Source: Prevotellaceae bacterium UBA2718
GTDB lineage: Bacteria > Bacteroidota > Bacteroidia > Bacteroidales > Bacteroidaceae
Assembly: GCA_002353975.1 (NCBI GenBank)
Contig: DEKQ01000006.1
Coordinates: forward strand, 221-34,824
Length of the DNA: 34,604 nucleotides
Direction: 5' to 3'
The notes under the pieces are model-generated. The model was not told the origin of the DNA, ran no database searches, and worked only from the letters and a program-made list of their open reading frames with translations. Of this stretch, positions 1 to 8,618 are shown one piece after another (within the stretch, counting starts at the first letter, position 1; each line of letters starts with the position of its first letter). The translations under genes and the position numbers were made by a program.

Positions 1-159
1 ACAAAGAAGCGTGAACGCTCCGAATGGGTGTGCAATTTCTGCGGCTGTCATCATCGGCAACCCAGCGACTGTTGCAGTCCCGAGCTGGGCGGTACATGGA
101 TATACCGCGAGGTGGAGACCGTAACAAGGATAAAGCAAACTGTAACGACCTACTGGTAA
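1..159 (+). CDS. 3' end of a Cys-rich protein, possibly a zinc ribbon (partial)
   Basis: The frame beginning at base 1 is open for 52 codons and stops at TAA 157-159, so this is the C-terminus of a gene that starts outside the window. The visible part holds Cys at residues 11, 14, 16, 24 and 25 (WVCNFCGCHH, then DCCSPE), which resembles a small metal-binding knuckle. It ends 23 nt before the ATG of the kinase gene on the same strand, so it is probably co-transcribed with it. Two downstream proteins of the same cluster also carry zinc ribbons. The rest of the protein cannot be judged. The presence of this frame is also the main argument against starting the kinase at base 24. Confidence 0.6.
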   Translation, partial: TKKRERSEWVCNFCGCHHRQPSDCCSPELGGTWIYREVETVTRIKQTVTTYW

Positions 160-182
160 AACACATAAAAAAGAGAATAACT

Positions 183-3100
183 ATGGGCAACAAGAACGCA
201 TCACAACCGATTCCTCCCGTTCCAGGAAGTGGAACTGCTGTCCCACAGCAGGGTACTGCCATCCCACAACAAGGTACTGCCATCCCACAACAGGGTACTG
301 CCGTAGCGCCCTCGGGAACTGCAATTCCGCAACAGGGGACTGCCATTTGGAACGATCAGGACAACCGTCAGGGCGGTGCAAGACCTGAATACTCTTCTTT
401 TGACATTAACGGCGTGACCTATACCGTAGTAAAACTAATCTCCGATCAGTCCGGCGAGGCACGCATGTATCACGTCACGACAGGCAATCCGGGAGAACAA
501 AACACCGGCGACAATGGGTTCGCGCTGAAGCTATACAACATCGGTCGCCATCCAGACCATGAAGTGCTACAGGCCATCAAGAATATGCCACGCGGCAACG
601 GACTTGTGATAGACCTCTATGACTTTGGCGTCTGGACCTCGCCAGAGGGCAACAGACACGACTATGAGTTGATGCCATACATAGAAGGTGGGTCACTGGC
701 CAGCGTCAGGCCGCTACGCTTTGACAAGAACGGAGCCCAGCGCCTGCGCGAGATAGCCATCCGCATGGCTACGGAGATAGCCTACTGTCACGAGCGCAAG
801 GTGCTGCACCGTGACATCAAGCCCGCCAACTTCCTCTTTTCGGGCAACGACATCAATAACTTCGTGCTTACAGACTTCGGCATAGGCAAGATGATAGGCC
901 CCGACGGCAAGGCAGAAGTAGACAAGGGACGCACTCCAATCTACGCTGCACCCGAGACCTATTTCGTCATTCCCGACAGGAAGAACTATGCCACACCAGC
1001 TGCCGACTTCTATGCTATGGGCATGACACTCCTGGCTCTGTGGATGGGAGAGGGCGTGCTGACAGCCGATGAGGAGAAACTGGCGAAGGACAAACAGCGC
1101 GAAACCCTGCCCTATCCGCAGAAGAAAGACATCGGCGAGGACATGCTGAAACTTATAAAGGCGCTGACACATTTCCTTGATGAGAACCGCCCGACATTTG
1201 ACATCATAGAGAGATGGGCAAACGGAGAGGATGTTTTCAAGGAGGAAGAGCCCAAGAAAGAATTCCGTATCATGTTCAAGACATCCGATACGGAAGAGGT
1301 TGCCAAGAGCCCCGCTGAGCTGTCAAGCATCATGTGGAACAATCAGAAATGGGCTAAAAGATTCCTCTATAAGGACGAGGTAGCAGAATGGTTCCGCGGG
1401 ATAGAGCGCCCTGACCTTGCCGTGCAGGTCAACGAAATAACTGAAGACCAGTATCCCGGCAACCAGGATGCAGGCCTCTATGCCTGCTGCCGCATGCTGG
1501 ACCCAAATATGCCATACATCGGAAAGGACGGCAGGGCAATCCGCGAGACCCTTGACATTGCAGACGAACTGACTCGCCACGAGGCAGCATACGCCCGTGA
1601 GCTAGGCGATCCGGACCACCTGCTGTGGGTATACCTGCGTACTACAGACGACAAAGAGCTGGCAACCAAATATCCCAAAATCATTAAGGCGAATGGAATC
1701 AGGGGCGTGCGGGAGCTGACATACTACATAGACCCGTCATTACCATTCCGCATAGAGCTGGATGGCAAGCCTTGCACTGCCAACAGCGTTGAGGAGCTGT
1801 GCGACCAGATATGTAAAATCGGCGCCCACCACTTCGTTAATGAGATATATTCCGGAGACTTCAACACCTGGTTGGAAGGCAAAGACCCAGGGCTGCATAG
1901 CGACATTGAGTTTGCAATGTTAACCGCTATGGATAATATTGGAGACGAAGGTGCAAAGTGGGTAGGACTCTACACCCTGGGCTCAGACCGCGGCATGGAC
2001 TTCATACCACTTGCTTCGTCGCAGCTCGGCTCCATAGAACAGATAGCCCGCTGCATGGCTCAAGAGATAAACAACGGCGAGAAGGATACGGGCATCTTAA
2101 CAAGCATGCTCGATTCAGGCATCTTCCACTATAGCATACTCTACTACTACCTGTACACCCGAGGCAAGTATGACAAGCAAATAAAGTGGATAGAATACTG
2201 CATGGACATCTATTCGGAAGACAATATACACAAGTCTGTCCCATATACCGAACTCATGGCCCGCATGAAGGCAGTGGCAGGACTGCTCAATAACACCTTC
2301 CCACTTGAGGCCGGAGGCAAGACTGTCAGCACAATTCAGGAGTATGAGCGGAACAAACAGGCCATTAACAGTGCCTGTCAGAGCGGATACAAGGCAGAAT
2401 TGTTGCAGGATTGGCTGGCTCTGCAGTTCCAGGAGAACCCCGCTGCCAACCTGAGCGGAGGCAGATACAGACAGCTTGCCGTCAACTATCTAAAGAGTCT
2501 GATGAGCAATCTGCCAAACTGTCTGCCGGCTCGGCAAGGACTTGCCACACAGGAAGCCATTGACAGTGCCCGCAGAGGATACCATAGTGCGAAAGGAAAG
2601 ATAGGCGCAATGAAGTGGATTGTAATCCTTTTGGGATACCTGCCACTCATCGCCATCTGCGGATTTATCGTGTATAACCTGATATTCACCGTAGAATCAG
2701 AGTCCTTCCGTGGCATGATGGAGAGCATCGGCGAAATCATGGGGTGGATAGTAGGTATCGGTGGCGGTCTGGCTCTGTGTGCCGCAAACCCCATTGCAGG
2801 TATCGTCGGAGGCATAGGATTGTACTATCTCACCGCCTGGCTAATAGGATTGATGACACCTCTCATCCCTTGGATACTCGTAGCCATACTCGTGGGCATA
2901 ATGATTGTATTCTCAGGCGTTGTGCTCGACAGTTCATCAACAAACCTTAGTGACCCTTACGAAACAGATAGCGACCTCGACGAGGCAGAACAGAAGGCGA
3001 TAATGGCAGACGCTTTTGACAAGCGAGACCAGCTATTGCCTAACCTTCCCGCCGACTATCCAGCTTGCGTATATGAGCAGAGTGCCCAGAACATACGCGA

Positions 3101-3566
3101 TACCATAAGCGCAAGGCGCTGGTCTGTGGTTATAATGATTGTAATCTCAGCAGCTGTGACGGGTATCACATACTGGGCAACGGGCGGAAACTTCTTCGGC
3201 ACAGGCCCCAGCAGCGCCGTGACGACGAGCAACGAATACCCAAATGTGGCCGGAGAATATGTTGGACAGTTCGACGGACGTGAGGCTACGATGACCTTGA
3301 CGCAGACATACGGCAGCAATAGCGTTAATGGAACGGTGGTAATCAACTACAGAAACCAAATGACGCACCAAGTAAGCGGAAGCTTTGACGCCGCTAACAA
3401 GGAACTACTGCGCCTGTATGTGCTCAACGCCGATGGTACCACAAGCAGCAAAATCTACTATGTCGGCAACATGGGGCAATTTGACTCAGGCATATATGAG
3501 TACTCCGGCACCTATTATAATGAGATAAAGGGCTCGCAGAGATCGTTTGTCTTTACGCAAAAGTAA
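183..3566 (+). CDS. Membrane-anchored Ser/Thr protein kinase with N-terminal GTAxPQQ repeats
   Basis: This is a eukaryotic-type (Hanks) Ser/Thr kinase of 1127 residues, counted from ATG 183. That start is preferred because the frame upstream overlaps the end of another gene, and it follows an A-rich stretch (aaaaaagagaataact). Residues 17-55 are heptads of GTA[IV]PQQ type. The kinase domain covers about 75-400: FALKLY with Lys116, the catalytic loop HRDIKPAN at 209-216, DFG at 231-233, and an APE motif (YAAPETY). All catalytic residues are present, so it should be active. A long helical linker follows. Hydrophobic segments lie at about 812-835, 850-920 and 980-1000. The last 100 residues (from NVAGEYVGQF) look like a beta-rich domain on the far side of the membrane. 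The neighbouring FHA and PP2C genes supply the reader and eraser of the same mark. Substrates are unknown. Confidence 0.9.
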   Translation: MGNKNASQPIPPVPGSGTAVPQQGTAIPQQGTAIPQQGTAVAPSGTAIPQQGTAIWNDQDNRQGGARPEYSSFDINGVTYTVVKLISDQSGEARMYHVTTGNPGEQNTGDNGFALKLYNIGRHPDHEVLQAIKNMPRGNGLVIDLYDFGVWTSPEGNRHDYELMPYIEGGSLASVRPLRFDKNGAQRLREIAIRMATEIAYCHERKVLHRDIKPANFLFSGNDINNFVLTDFGIGKMIGPDGKAEVDKGRTPIYAAPETYFVIPDRKNYATPAADFYAMGMTLLALWMGEGVLTADEEKLAKDKQRETLPYPQKKDIGEDMLKLIKALTHFLDENRPTFDIIERWANGEDVFKEEEPKKEFRIMFKTSDTEEVAKSPAELSSIMWNNQKWAKRFLYKDEVAEWFRGIERPDLAVQVNEITEDQYPGNQDAGLYACCRMLDPNMPYIGKDGRAIRETLDIADELTRHEAAYARELGDPDHLLWVYLRTTDDKELATKYPKIIKANGIRGVRELTYYIDPSLPFRIELDGKPCTANSVEELCDQICKIGAHHFVNEIYSGDFNTWLEGKDPGLHSDIEFAMLTAMDNIGDEGAKWVGLYTLGSDRGMDFIPLASSQLGSIEQIARCMAQEINNGEKDTGILTSMLDSGIFHYSILYYYLYTRGKYDKQIKWIEYCMDIYSEDNIHKSVPYTELMARMKAVAGLLNNTFPLEAGGKTVSTIQEYERNKQAINSACQSGYKAELLQDWLALQFQENPAANLSGGRYRQLAVNYLKSLMSNLPNCLPARQGLATQEAIDSARRGYHSAKGKIGAMKWIVILLGYLPLIAICGFIVYNLIFTVESESFRGMMESIGEIMGWIVGIGGGLALCAANPIAGIVGGIGLYYLTAWLIGLMTPLIPWILVAILVGIMIVFSGVVLDSSSTNLSDPYETDSDLDEAEQKAIMADAFDKRDQLLPNLPADYPACVYEQSAQNIRDTISARRWSVVIMIVISAAVTGITYWATGGNFFGTGPSSAVTTSNEYPNVAGEYVGQFDGREATMTLTQTYGSNSVNGTVVINYRNQMTHQVSGSFDAANKELLRLYVLNADGTTSSKIYYVGNMGQFDSGIYEYSGTYYNEIKGSQRSFVFTQK
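231..347 (+). repeat. 21-bp coding tandem repeat in the kinase N-terminus
   Basis: Five units of 21 bp begin at 231, 252, 273, 294 and 315, with a partial sixth at 336. Each encodes GTA[IV]PQQ, except the fourth, which reads GTAVAPS. The copies differ at synonymous positions (caacaa, caacag, cagcag), so the peptide is conserved beyond recent DNA slippage. The segment is probably disordered. It places one Thr every seven residues, next to a kinase domain. Confidence 0.85.
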
Positions 3567-3581
3567 TGGTAACAGGGAATT

Positions 3582-3602
3582 GTCTGCGATGGTATCGCAG
3601 GC
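3582..3602. repeat. Palindromic 21-nt intergenic element, copy 1
   Basis: GTCTGCGAT, ggt, ATCGCAGGC forms a 9-bp stem with one non-canonical pair and a 3-nt loop. It lies in the 88-nt gap between the kinase stop and the AAA+ gene start. The same element occurs as a perfect palindrome at 8562-8582. It is not followed by a T-run, so it is a poor candidate for a classical terminator. It could be an mRNA-processing or stabilising hairpin, or a small mobile palindrome. Confidence 0.65.
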
Positions 3603-3654
3603 TCTTAGACTTATAAAACAGTTAGTGAATAGAACTATTAAAAAAGAATAGCTT

Positions 3655-6600
3655 GTGAAAGAGTGTAATTCCTGCCATAGGCAGAACAACGATACCGCCA
3701 CCTACTGCAAATGGTGTGGCACGCTGATGACCCAAGCGCAGCAACCGGCAGGGGGCAATCCCCCTGCTATGGCGGCATGTCAGCATACGGGGCTTGACAA
3801 TCTTGTGGGTAAAGACGAGATCAGAAACCGTCTTTCAGACATCGTTGGCAAGGCCCGCAAGTGGCACGAGAACTTCAAAAGCCGTGGCACGAAAGGCCGC
3901 ATGGAACTGAGTTTTGTTATCACCGGCGATGCCGGAACGGGCAAGACAACCGTTGCGGAGGCCATAACCGAGGAACTTTTCAATGCCGGACTCGTGCCAT
4001 CAAAGAAGCCCTACATGGTATATCCGTTAGAATATGATGCCTTCGTGAAAGATATTGACAAGAATATCAAAAGCGTAGGCAATGGAGTGTTGCTCATTGA
4101 GGAAGGCGAGAAGCTGGTTCCGGAGGGTGTGGCAACTGAGGTGACACAGCTTGACCATATCCTGAACCCGCTGTTGCACTGGAGACAGGATGCCGACAAG
4201 CCCATAGTCATCATTACCGGAACCAAGAGATTGGAGAATTTCTTTCATCACAATCCCAATGCCGCAGCTACCATTAACTTCTTCTTACACACCGATGAGA
4301 TAACTCCCGACGGTCTGACAGAGATAACGCGGCGCATCCTGAGCGAGGATTACAGGCTGTCACTCTCTGACGATGCATTGCAAAAGCTGCGCCGCATATA
4401 CCTGAACGACCAGCGAAACCCAAAGGATGCCAAGGGTGTCAATGGGCATAATGCCAGCAAGAGAGCCTATAACATCCAGATGAAGTGTGTGGAGAACGAC
4501 CTTGCAAACACCACCGTCGGGCCAGATATGGTTGACGGCAAGGAGTTTATCCCTAAGACTTTTGACGATGTGATGAAGGAATTTGACAAGTTCGTAGGCG
4601 TGGATGAGATAAAGAACTGCCTGCGATCCATCGCAAACTCATTGGAAGAAGCCCGCCTTGCGAAAGGTTCAGATGCCAAGGTGACGCTGAGCGACCACTT
4701 CATGTTCCTCGGAAATCCAGGCACAGGCAAAACTACTATGGCGCGTCTCTTTGCCGATGCACTGAAGGCATTAGGTGCATTGCCCACCGGACAATTGGTG
4801 GAAGTGTCTCGGGCAGACCTCATATCACAGTATGTCGGAGAGACTCCTAAGTTGGTGACTCAATGCTTTGACAAGGCAATGGGAGGTGTATTGTTCATTG
4901 ACGAGGCCTATTCGCTGAAGACAAACGAGAACGATTCCGTGGGCCAGGAGGCTATTGACACCATAATACAGTTGGCGGAGAACCGCAGAGGACAGCTGGT
5001 GGTGATACTGGCGGGCTACTCTAAGGAAATGGGAGAGTTCCAACAGGCCAACTCCGGCATTGCCTCACGCTTCAACCGCACAGTGAATTTCCGCGACTAT
5101 ACGGGACCTGAGCTGGCAGAGATATTCCGCAAGATGGTGAGCCACTCAGAGGAACACTACACGTTGTCAGAAGAAGCAGAGAGGTTGGTAGGCACATTCT
5201 TTGACAAGATGTATCTTGCCCGCACACGTACCTTCGGCAATGCCCGCGAGGTGCGCAACGCATACCAGGCTGCCGTGCAGCGGCTGAAGGACCGCATAGC
5301 AAAGGCTCGGGAGACTAACACCCTTGACCCTGCACAGCAGAAGGTCATCACGATGAGCGACATAGAGGGCGAAAGCGGAAAGGCAGCAGACATTAACACT
5401 ATCCTCAGCTCGCTCGATGACATGGTGGGAATGCAGGGAGTGAAGAACCAACTGCGTCTCATTGCGAACCGTGTAAGGCAGGATAAGCTGCGCAGCCAGC
5501 GTGGAGGCAAGGCTACACAACCCAAGATTCACTTTGTAATAACGGGTAATCCCGGTACAGGGAAGACTGTGGTAGCAAAGAAACTCGGCGGTATTCTGAA
5601 GGCTATCGGCGTGCTGACGAAGGGGCATGTAGTGGAAAGAGAGAGACGCACACTGCTTGACAGCTATGCTAACTCGGCTGCTAAGAACATGGACAAGGCC
5701 GTAGACGAGGCAATGGGAGGCGTGCTCTTCATTGACGAGGCCTACAATCTCATCCCAATGGGCACTCCGGGGGAGAAGGATAAGTCTGGAACCGAGGCCG
5801 TGGAGGCACTGATGACCCGCATGGAGAACGATGCAGGGAAGTTCGTTTGCGTCATCGCAGGATACAAAGCAGAGATAGAAGAGTTTATTGCGAACGCCAA
5901 TCCAGGGCTGAAACGCCGCTTCACCTACCGCATACACATAGACGATTACTCTGTGCAAGACCTCGTGGAGATATTCAAGCTCCATGCCGGCAAGGAGGGA
6001 TTTACGCTCTCAAAGGATGCTGAGAACCTGCTATATAAGAAGGTGGAAGAGATGGTTACGATGAAAGACAAGAACTTTGGCAACGCCGGAGAGATGGTAA
6101 ATCTCTTTAATGCCACCAAGGATCGACAGTCGGAACGCCTCTCCATGTGTACGGAAGAGCTGACAGACGACCAGCTTTTCACCTTTGAGCCAGCGGATAT
6201 CCCATACAAACCTCCTAAGAAGGTAGATATACGGGAGTGCCTGAAGGAACTTGACCAGCTTGTGGGACTGGCATCGGTAAAGGAAGCCGTGCGCGAACTG
6301 GCCGACACACTTGTCATAGAACAGGAACGGGCACGCCAGCAGGGCATCCGTCCGACAATAAATCTGGACCACTACCTCTTCCTCGGCAACCCCGGAACGG
6401 GCAAGACTACCGTAGCACGCATCATGGGCAACATCTTCTATTCATTAGGTTTGTTGCCTTCCAACAAAGTTGTAGAGGTGACAAGCAAGGACCTCATCGC
6501 CCCATACGTGGGACAGACAGCGCCAAAGACAGAGCAGATGATCAACAGAGCCCTTGGCGGAATCTTCTTTATAGACGAGGCATATAGTCTTAACGACGGT

Positions 6601-7050
6601 GCCGGCGGCTTCGGAAAGGATGCCATGCCCGTGCTGCTCACAAAGCTTATAGACTATAAAGGCAAGATGGTGAGCATCGCTGCGGGTTATCCTAACGAGA
6701 TGCAGCAATGGATAGACACGAACAGCGGACTGGAGTCCAGATACACGAGGAAGATATTCTTTGAGGATTACACCGGCGAGGAACTGGCACAAATCTTCCG
6801 AAACATCGTGAAACAGAACGGCCTTCGCATGGACGAAGGGGCTGATGATGAGATGAAACACTATTTCCAGGTGCTGGCATACCCTGCCAATAAGGGTGCA
6901 AACTTTGCCAATGCCCGCGAAGCGCGCAATTACTTTGACCGCGTAAAGCTGAACCAAGGCCGCCGTCTGCGCACCATGATGGATCTGCCAGGATTTGATA
7001 AAGAGGAGCTATACATCCTGCGCAGGGAGGACATGGTGTTCAATCCATAA
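3655..7050 (+). CDS. Four-module CbbX/SpoVK-type AAA+ ATPase with N-terminal zinc ribbon
   Basis: The protein has 1131 residues and a GTG start, placed so that a zinc ribbon begins at once (Cys4, Cys7, Cys18, Cys21, ending CKWCGT). Four AAA+ modules follow with Walker A motifs at about 91 (GDAGTGKT), 353 (GNPGTGKT), 631 (GNPGTGKT) and 911 (GNPGTGKT). Modules 2-4 have Walker B FIDEAY. Module 1 has LLIEEGE and lacks the [SR]R[FY] arginine region seen in modules 2-4 (SRFNR, KRRFTY, SRYTR). A YVG[EQ]T motif is clear in modules 2 and 4 and lost in 1 and 3, so an alternating pair was probably duplicated. The CbbX/SpoVK/EccA family remodels protein complexes. Here it lies between a kinase and an FHA protein and is likely their partner or output. 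Its target is unknown. Confidence 0.88.
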   Translation: MKECNSCHRQNNDTATYCKWCGTLMTQAQQPAGGNPPAMAACQHTGLDNLVGKDEIRNRLSDIVGKARKWHENFKSRGTKGRMELSFVITGDAGTGKTTVAEAITEELFNAGLVPSKKPYMVYPLEYDAFVKDIDKNIKSVGNGVLLIEEGEKLVPEGVATEVTQLDHILNPLLHWRQDADKPIVIITGTKRLENFFHHNPNAAATINFFLHTDEITPDGLTEITRRILSEDYRLSLSDDALQKLRRIYLNDQRNPKDAKGVNGHNASKRAYNIQMKCVENDLANTTVGPDMVDGKEFIPKTFDDVMKEFDKFVGVDEIKNCLRSIANSLEEARLAKGSDAKVTLSDHFMFLGNPGTGKTTMARLFADALKALGALPTGQLVEVSRADLISQYVGETPKLVTQCFDKAMGGVLFIDEAYSLKTNENDSVGQEAIDTIIQLAENRRGQLVVILAGYSKEMGEFQQANSGIASRFNRTVNFRDYTGPELAEIFRKMVSHSEEHYTLSEEAERLVGTFFDKMYLARTRTFGNAREVRNAYQAAVQRLKDRIAKARETNTLDPAQQKVITMSDIEGESGKAADINTILSSLDDMVGMQGVKNQLRLIANRVRQDKLRSQRGGKATQPKIHFVITGNPGTGKTVVAKKLGGILKAIGVLTKGHVVERERRTLLDSYANSAAKNMDKAVDEAMGGVLFIDEAYNLIPMGTPGEKDKSGTEAVEALMTRMENDAGKFVCVIAGYKAEIEEFIANANPGLKRRFTYRIHIDDYSVQDLVEIFKLHAGKEGFTLSKDAENLLYKKVEEMVTMKDKNFGNAGEMVNLFNATKDRQSERLSMCTEELTDDQLFTFEPADIPYKPPKKVDIRECLKELDQLVGLASVKEAVRELADTLVIEQERARQQGIRPTINLDHYLFLGNPGTGKTTVARIMGNIFYSLGLLPSNKVVEVTSKDLIAPYVGQTAPKTEQMINRALGGIFFIDEAYSLNDGAGGFGKDAMPVLLTKLIDYKGKMVSIAAGYPNEMQQWIDTNSGLESRYTRKIFFEDYTGEELAQIFRNIVKQNGLRMDEGADDEMKHYFQVLAYPANKGANFANAREARNYFDRVKLNQGRRLRTMMDLPGFDKEELYILRREDMVFNP

Positions 7051-7105
7051 TTCAGAATGCATAATTCATAATTTGATAATTCATTAATTTGTTTATTTGA
7101 TAGAT

Positions 7106-7786
7106 ATGGCAATATGTCCTAATTGCAACCAACAGATAGATAATGACAGTTATTTTTGCGAGCATTGCGGCACTAAACTGTATGCCTGTCCCAAGTGTCA
7201 CACCATTGGCAAGGGCGAAGGAAAACGCTGCGGACAGTGCGGCACTAAGTTGGTAGAGGCCTCCTCCATCGGTCAGGCCGCAGCGCCACAGCCCGCGCAA
7301 CAGTCGTCTGCACCACAGCCAGCACAGCAGCAGTATGTCCCACGAGGGAACAACGCAGCCACATCACAGGCTCCAATCACCGACGCTGCAGTCTCCATTC
7401 CACAGGGAACAGGAACGCAAAATCCATACGGAGGGGCTCAAATTCCATACAGTGGACCGCAGGGATCGCAGCCTCAGGGTACAGCAGTATCTCCTCCGGC
7501 AATGCCCACATCGCTGTACTGCGATGCTATGAACATACGATTGCAGCTCTTTGACGGTGCATTGATTGGCCGCACGACGGGTGACTACGTGCAGCAACTC
7601 TCCGTATGCAAGTACATTTCAGGACGTCATGCACAGATAAACATGACACCAAACGGATGGACTATAACCGATTTAGGGTCCACTAACGGCACGAAAGTGA
7701 ATGGTAATCCATGTGTCCCGACACTGCCATTCGCTCTCGGTAGCATAGTGAGAATAGGTAATTTCTATAATTTTAGAGCCGAATAG
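7106..7786 (+). CDS. Double zinc-ribbon FHA-domain protein
   Basis: This 226-residue protein starts at ATG 7106; a TTG at 7097 in the same frame is less likely. Two zinc ribbons open it: Cys4/7/18/21 and Cys28/31/42/45, both closing with CGTKL. A Pro/Gln-rich linker of about 90 residues follows and includes PQGTAV, reminiscent of the kinase repeats. The C-terminal FHA domain (about 145-226) shows GRTTGD from Gly155, the phospho-Thr-binding SGRH at 172-175, and DLGSTNGT. FHA domains bind phosphothreonine, so this is the likely reader of marks made by the kinase encoded two genes upstream. It begins 55 nt after the AAA+ stop, and its own stop is 4 nt before the phosphatase gene, which suggests tight co-expression. 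No signal peptide or membrane segment is seen, so it should be cytoplasmic. Confidence 0.9.
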   Translation: MAICPNCNQQIDNDSYFCEHCGTKLYACPKCHTIGKGEGKRCGQCGTKLVEASSIGQAAAPQPAQQSSAPQPAQQQYVPRGNNAATSQAPITDAAVSIPQGTGTQNPYGGAQIPYSGPQGSQPQGTAVSPPAMPTSLYCDAMNIRLQLFDGALIGRTTGDYVQQLSVCKYISGRHAQINMTPNGWTITDLGSTNGTKVNGNPCVPTLPFALGSIVRIGNFYNFRAE

Positions 7787-7790
7787 AGTT

Positions 7791-8522
7791 ATGACTATCA
7801 GGATAGATGCAGTGAGCGACGTTGGATGCGTGCGCTTGAACAATGAAGATATGGCGCTTGTCTATGGCGAACAGTTGCGCGATGACAAGATGGCGATGGC
7901 GTTTGAGCTGCCAGAGAACGGTCGCATGACCGCTATTGTCTCTGACGGCATGGGGGGATATGATCGCGGCGAGGTGGCATCTGAAATGGCCACGGGTCTG
8001 TTTGACGCCTTTTTAGACGCTCTGCCAGAGGGATTGCAGGTAGACGAAGTTGTGATGGAGCTGAAACGCTGGTGCCGCGAGACGAACGGCAAGATTATGG
8101 ATGCGGCAGATGGGACGGGCATGGGATGCACGTTCACGGGTCTTTTCACCTACGGCGAACAGGCTTTCATCGTCAATATCGGCGACAGCAGAACGTACCG
8201 CCTGCGCCACGACTTCCTGAAACAAATGACCACAGACCACTCTGAGCGCGAGCGCAGGCAGGATGACAGCATCCCTTCCAACCTCATCTATAATGCCCTT
8301 GGCGCCAAAGATACCTTCATTGACGTGACACCGACAAGGATGGTGGAGGGCGACAAGTTCCTCGTATGCTCTGACGGACTGTCGGATATGATAGACAACG
8401 ACACCATTGAGCGCATGATGATGGACGGTTGCAACGTCCAAGCCCTTGTGGATGCTGCCAAGGAAGCAGGTGGATTGGACAATGTCACCGTTGTGATGGT
8501 GGAAGTAATTCAAAATTCATAA
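7791..8522 (+). CDS. PP2C-family Ser/Thr protein phosphatase
   Basis: This 243-residue protein is a stand-alone PP2C (PPM) catalytic domain of usual bacterial size. Metal-binding and catalytic signatures are in order: NNED at 17-20, DGMGGYDRGE from Asp52, GCTFTG, NIGDSRTYRLR, SDGLSD with Asp195, and DNVT with Asp230. It should remove phosphate from Ser/Thr with Mn or Mg. No membrane segment is present. Its ATG lies 4 nt after the FHA stop, which implies translational linkage. Together with the upstream kinase it forms the writer-eraser pair usual for bacterial Hanks-kinase loci. Confidence 0.93.
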   Translation: MTIRIDAVSDVGCVRLNNEDMALVYGEQLRDDKMAMAFELPENGRMTAIVSDGMGGYDRGEVASEMATGLFDAFLDALPEGLQVDEVVMELKRWCRETNGKIMDAADGTGMGCTFTGLFTYGEQAFIVNIGDSRTYRLRHDFLKQMTTDHSERERRQDDSIPSNLIYNALGAKDTFIDVTPTRMVEGDKFLVCSDGLSDMIDNDTIERMMMDGCNVQALVDAAKEAGGLDNVTVVMVEVIQNS

Positions 8523-8561
8523 TGCATAATTCATAATGCATAATCAATAATACGCCTATGG

Positions 8562-8582
8562 GTCTGCGATAGCATCGCAGAC
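8562..8582. repeat. Palindromic 21-nt intergenic element, copy 2
   Basis: GTCTGCGAT, agc, ATCGCAGAC is a perfect 9-bp inverted repeat with a 3-nt loop, in the 96-nt gap between the phosphatase and DUF853 genes. It matches the element at 3582-3602 apart from two loop bases and one stem base. AT-rich repeats (cataattcataatgcataat) lie just before it. Confidence 0.7.
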
Positions 8583-8618
8583 AACATAACTCATAATTCA
8601 GTTTATACCTTATTATAT

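Noticed and set aside
24..182. Longer N-terminus of the kinase from ATG 24
   Set aside because: It overlaps the end of the upstream Cys-rich gene in another frame, and the added 53 residues look unlike the rest. ATG 183 has a typical A-rich context.
5167..5985. 272-codon open frame on the minus strand
   Set aside because: Antisense to the AAA+ gene, whose motifs are unequivocal. The composition is that of a shadow frame.
183..8522. Type VI or type VII secretion regulatory locus
   Set aside because: Kinase, FHA and phosphatase recall T6SS control and the AAA+ recalls EccA, but no structural secretion gene is in the window. The link cannot be supported.
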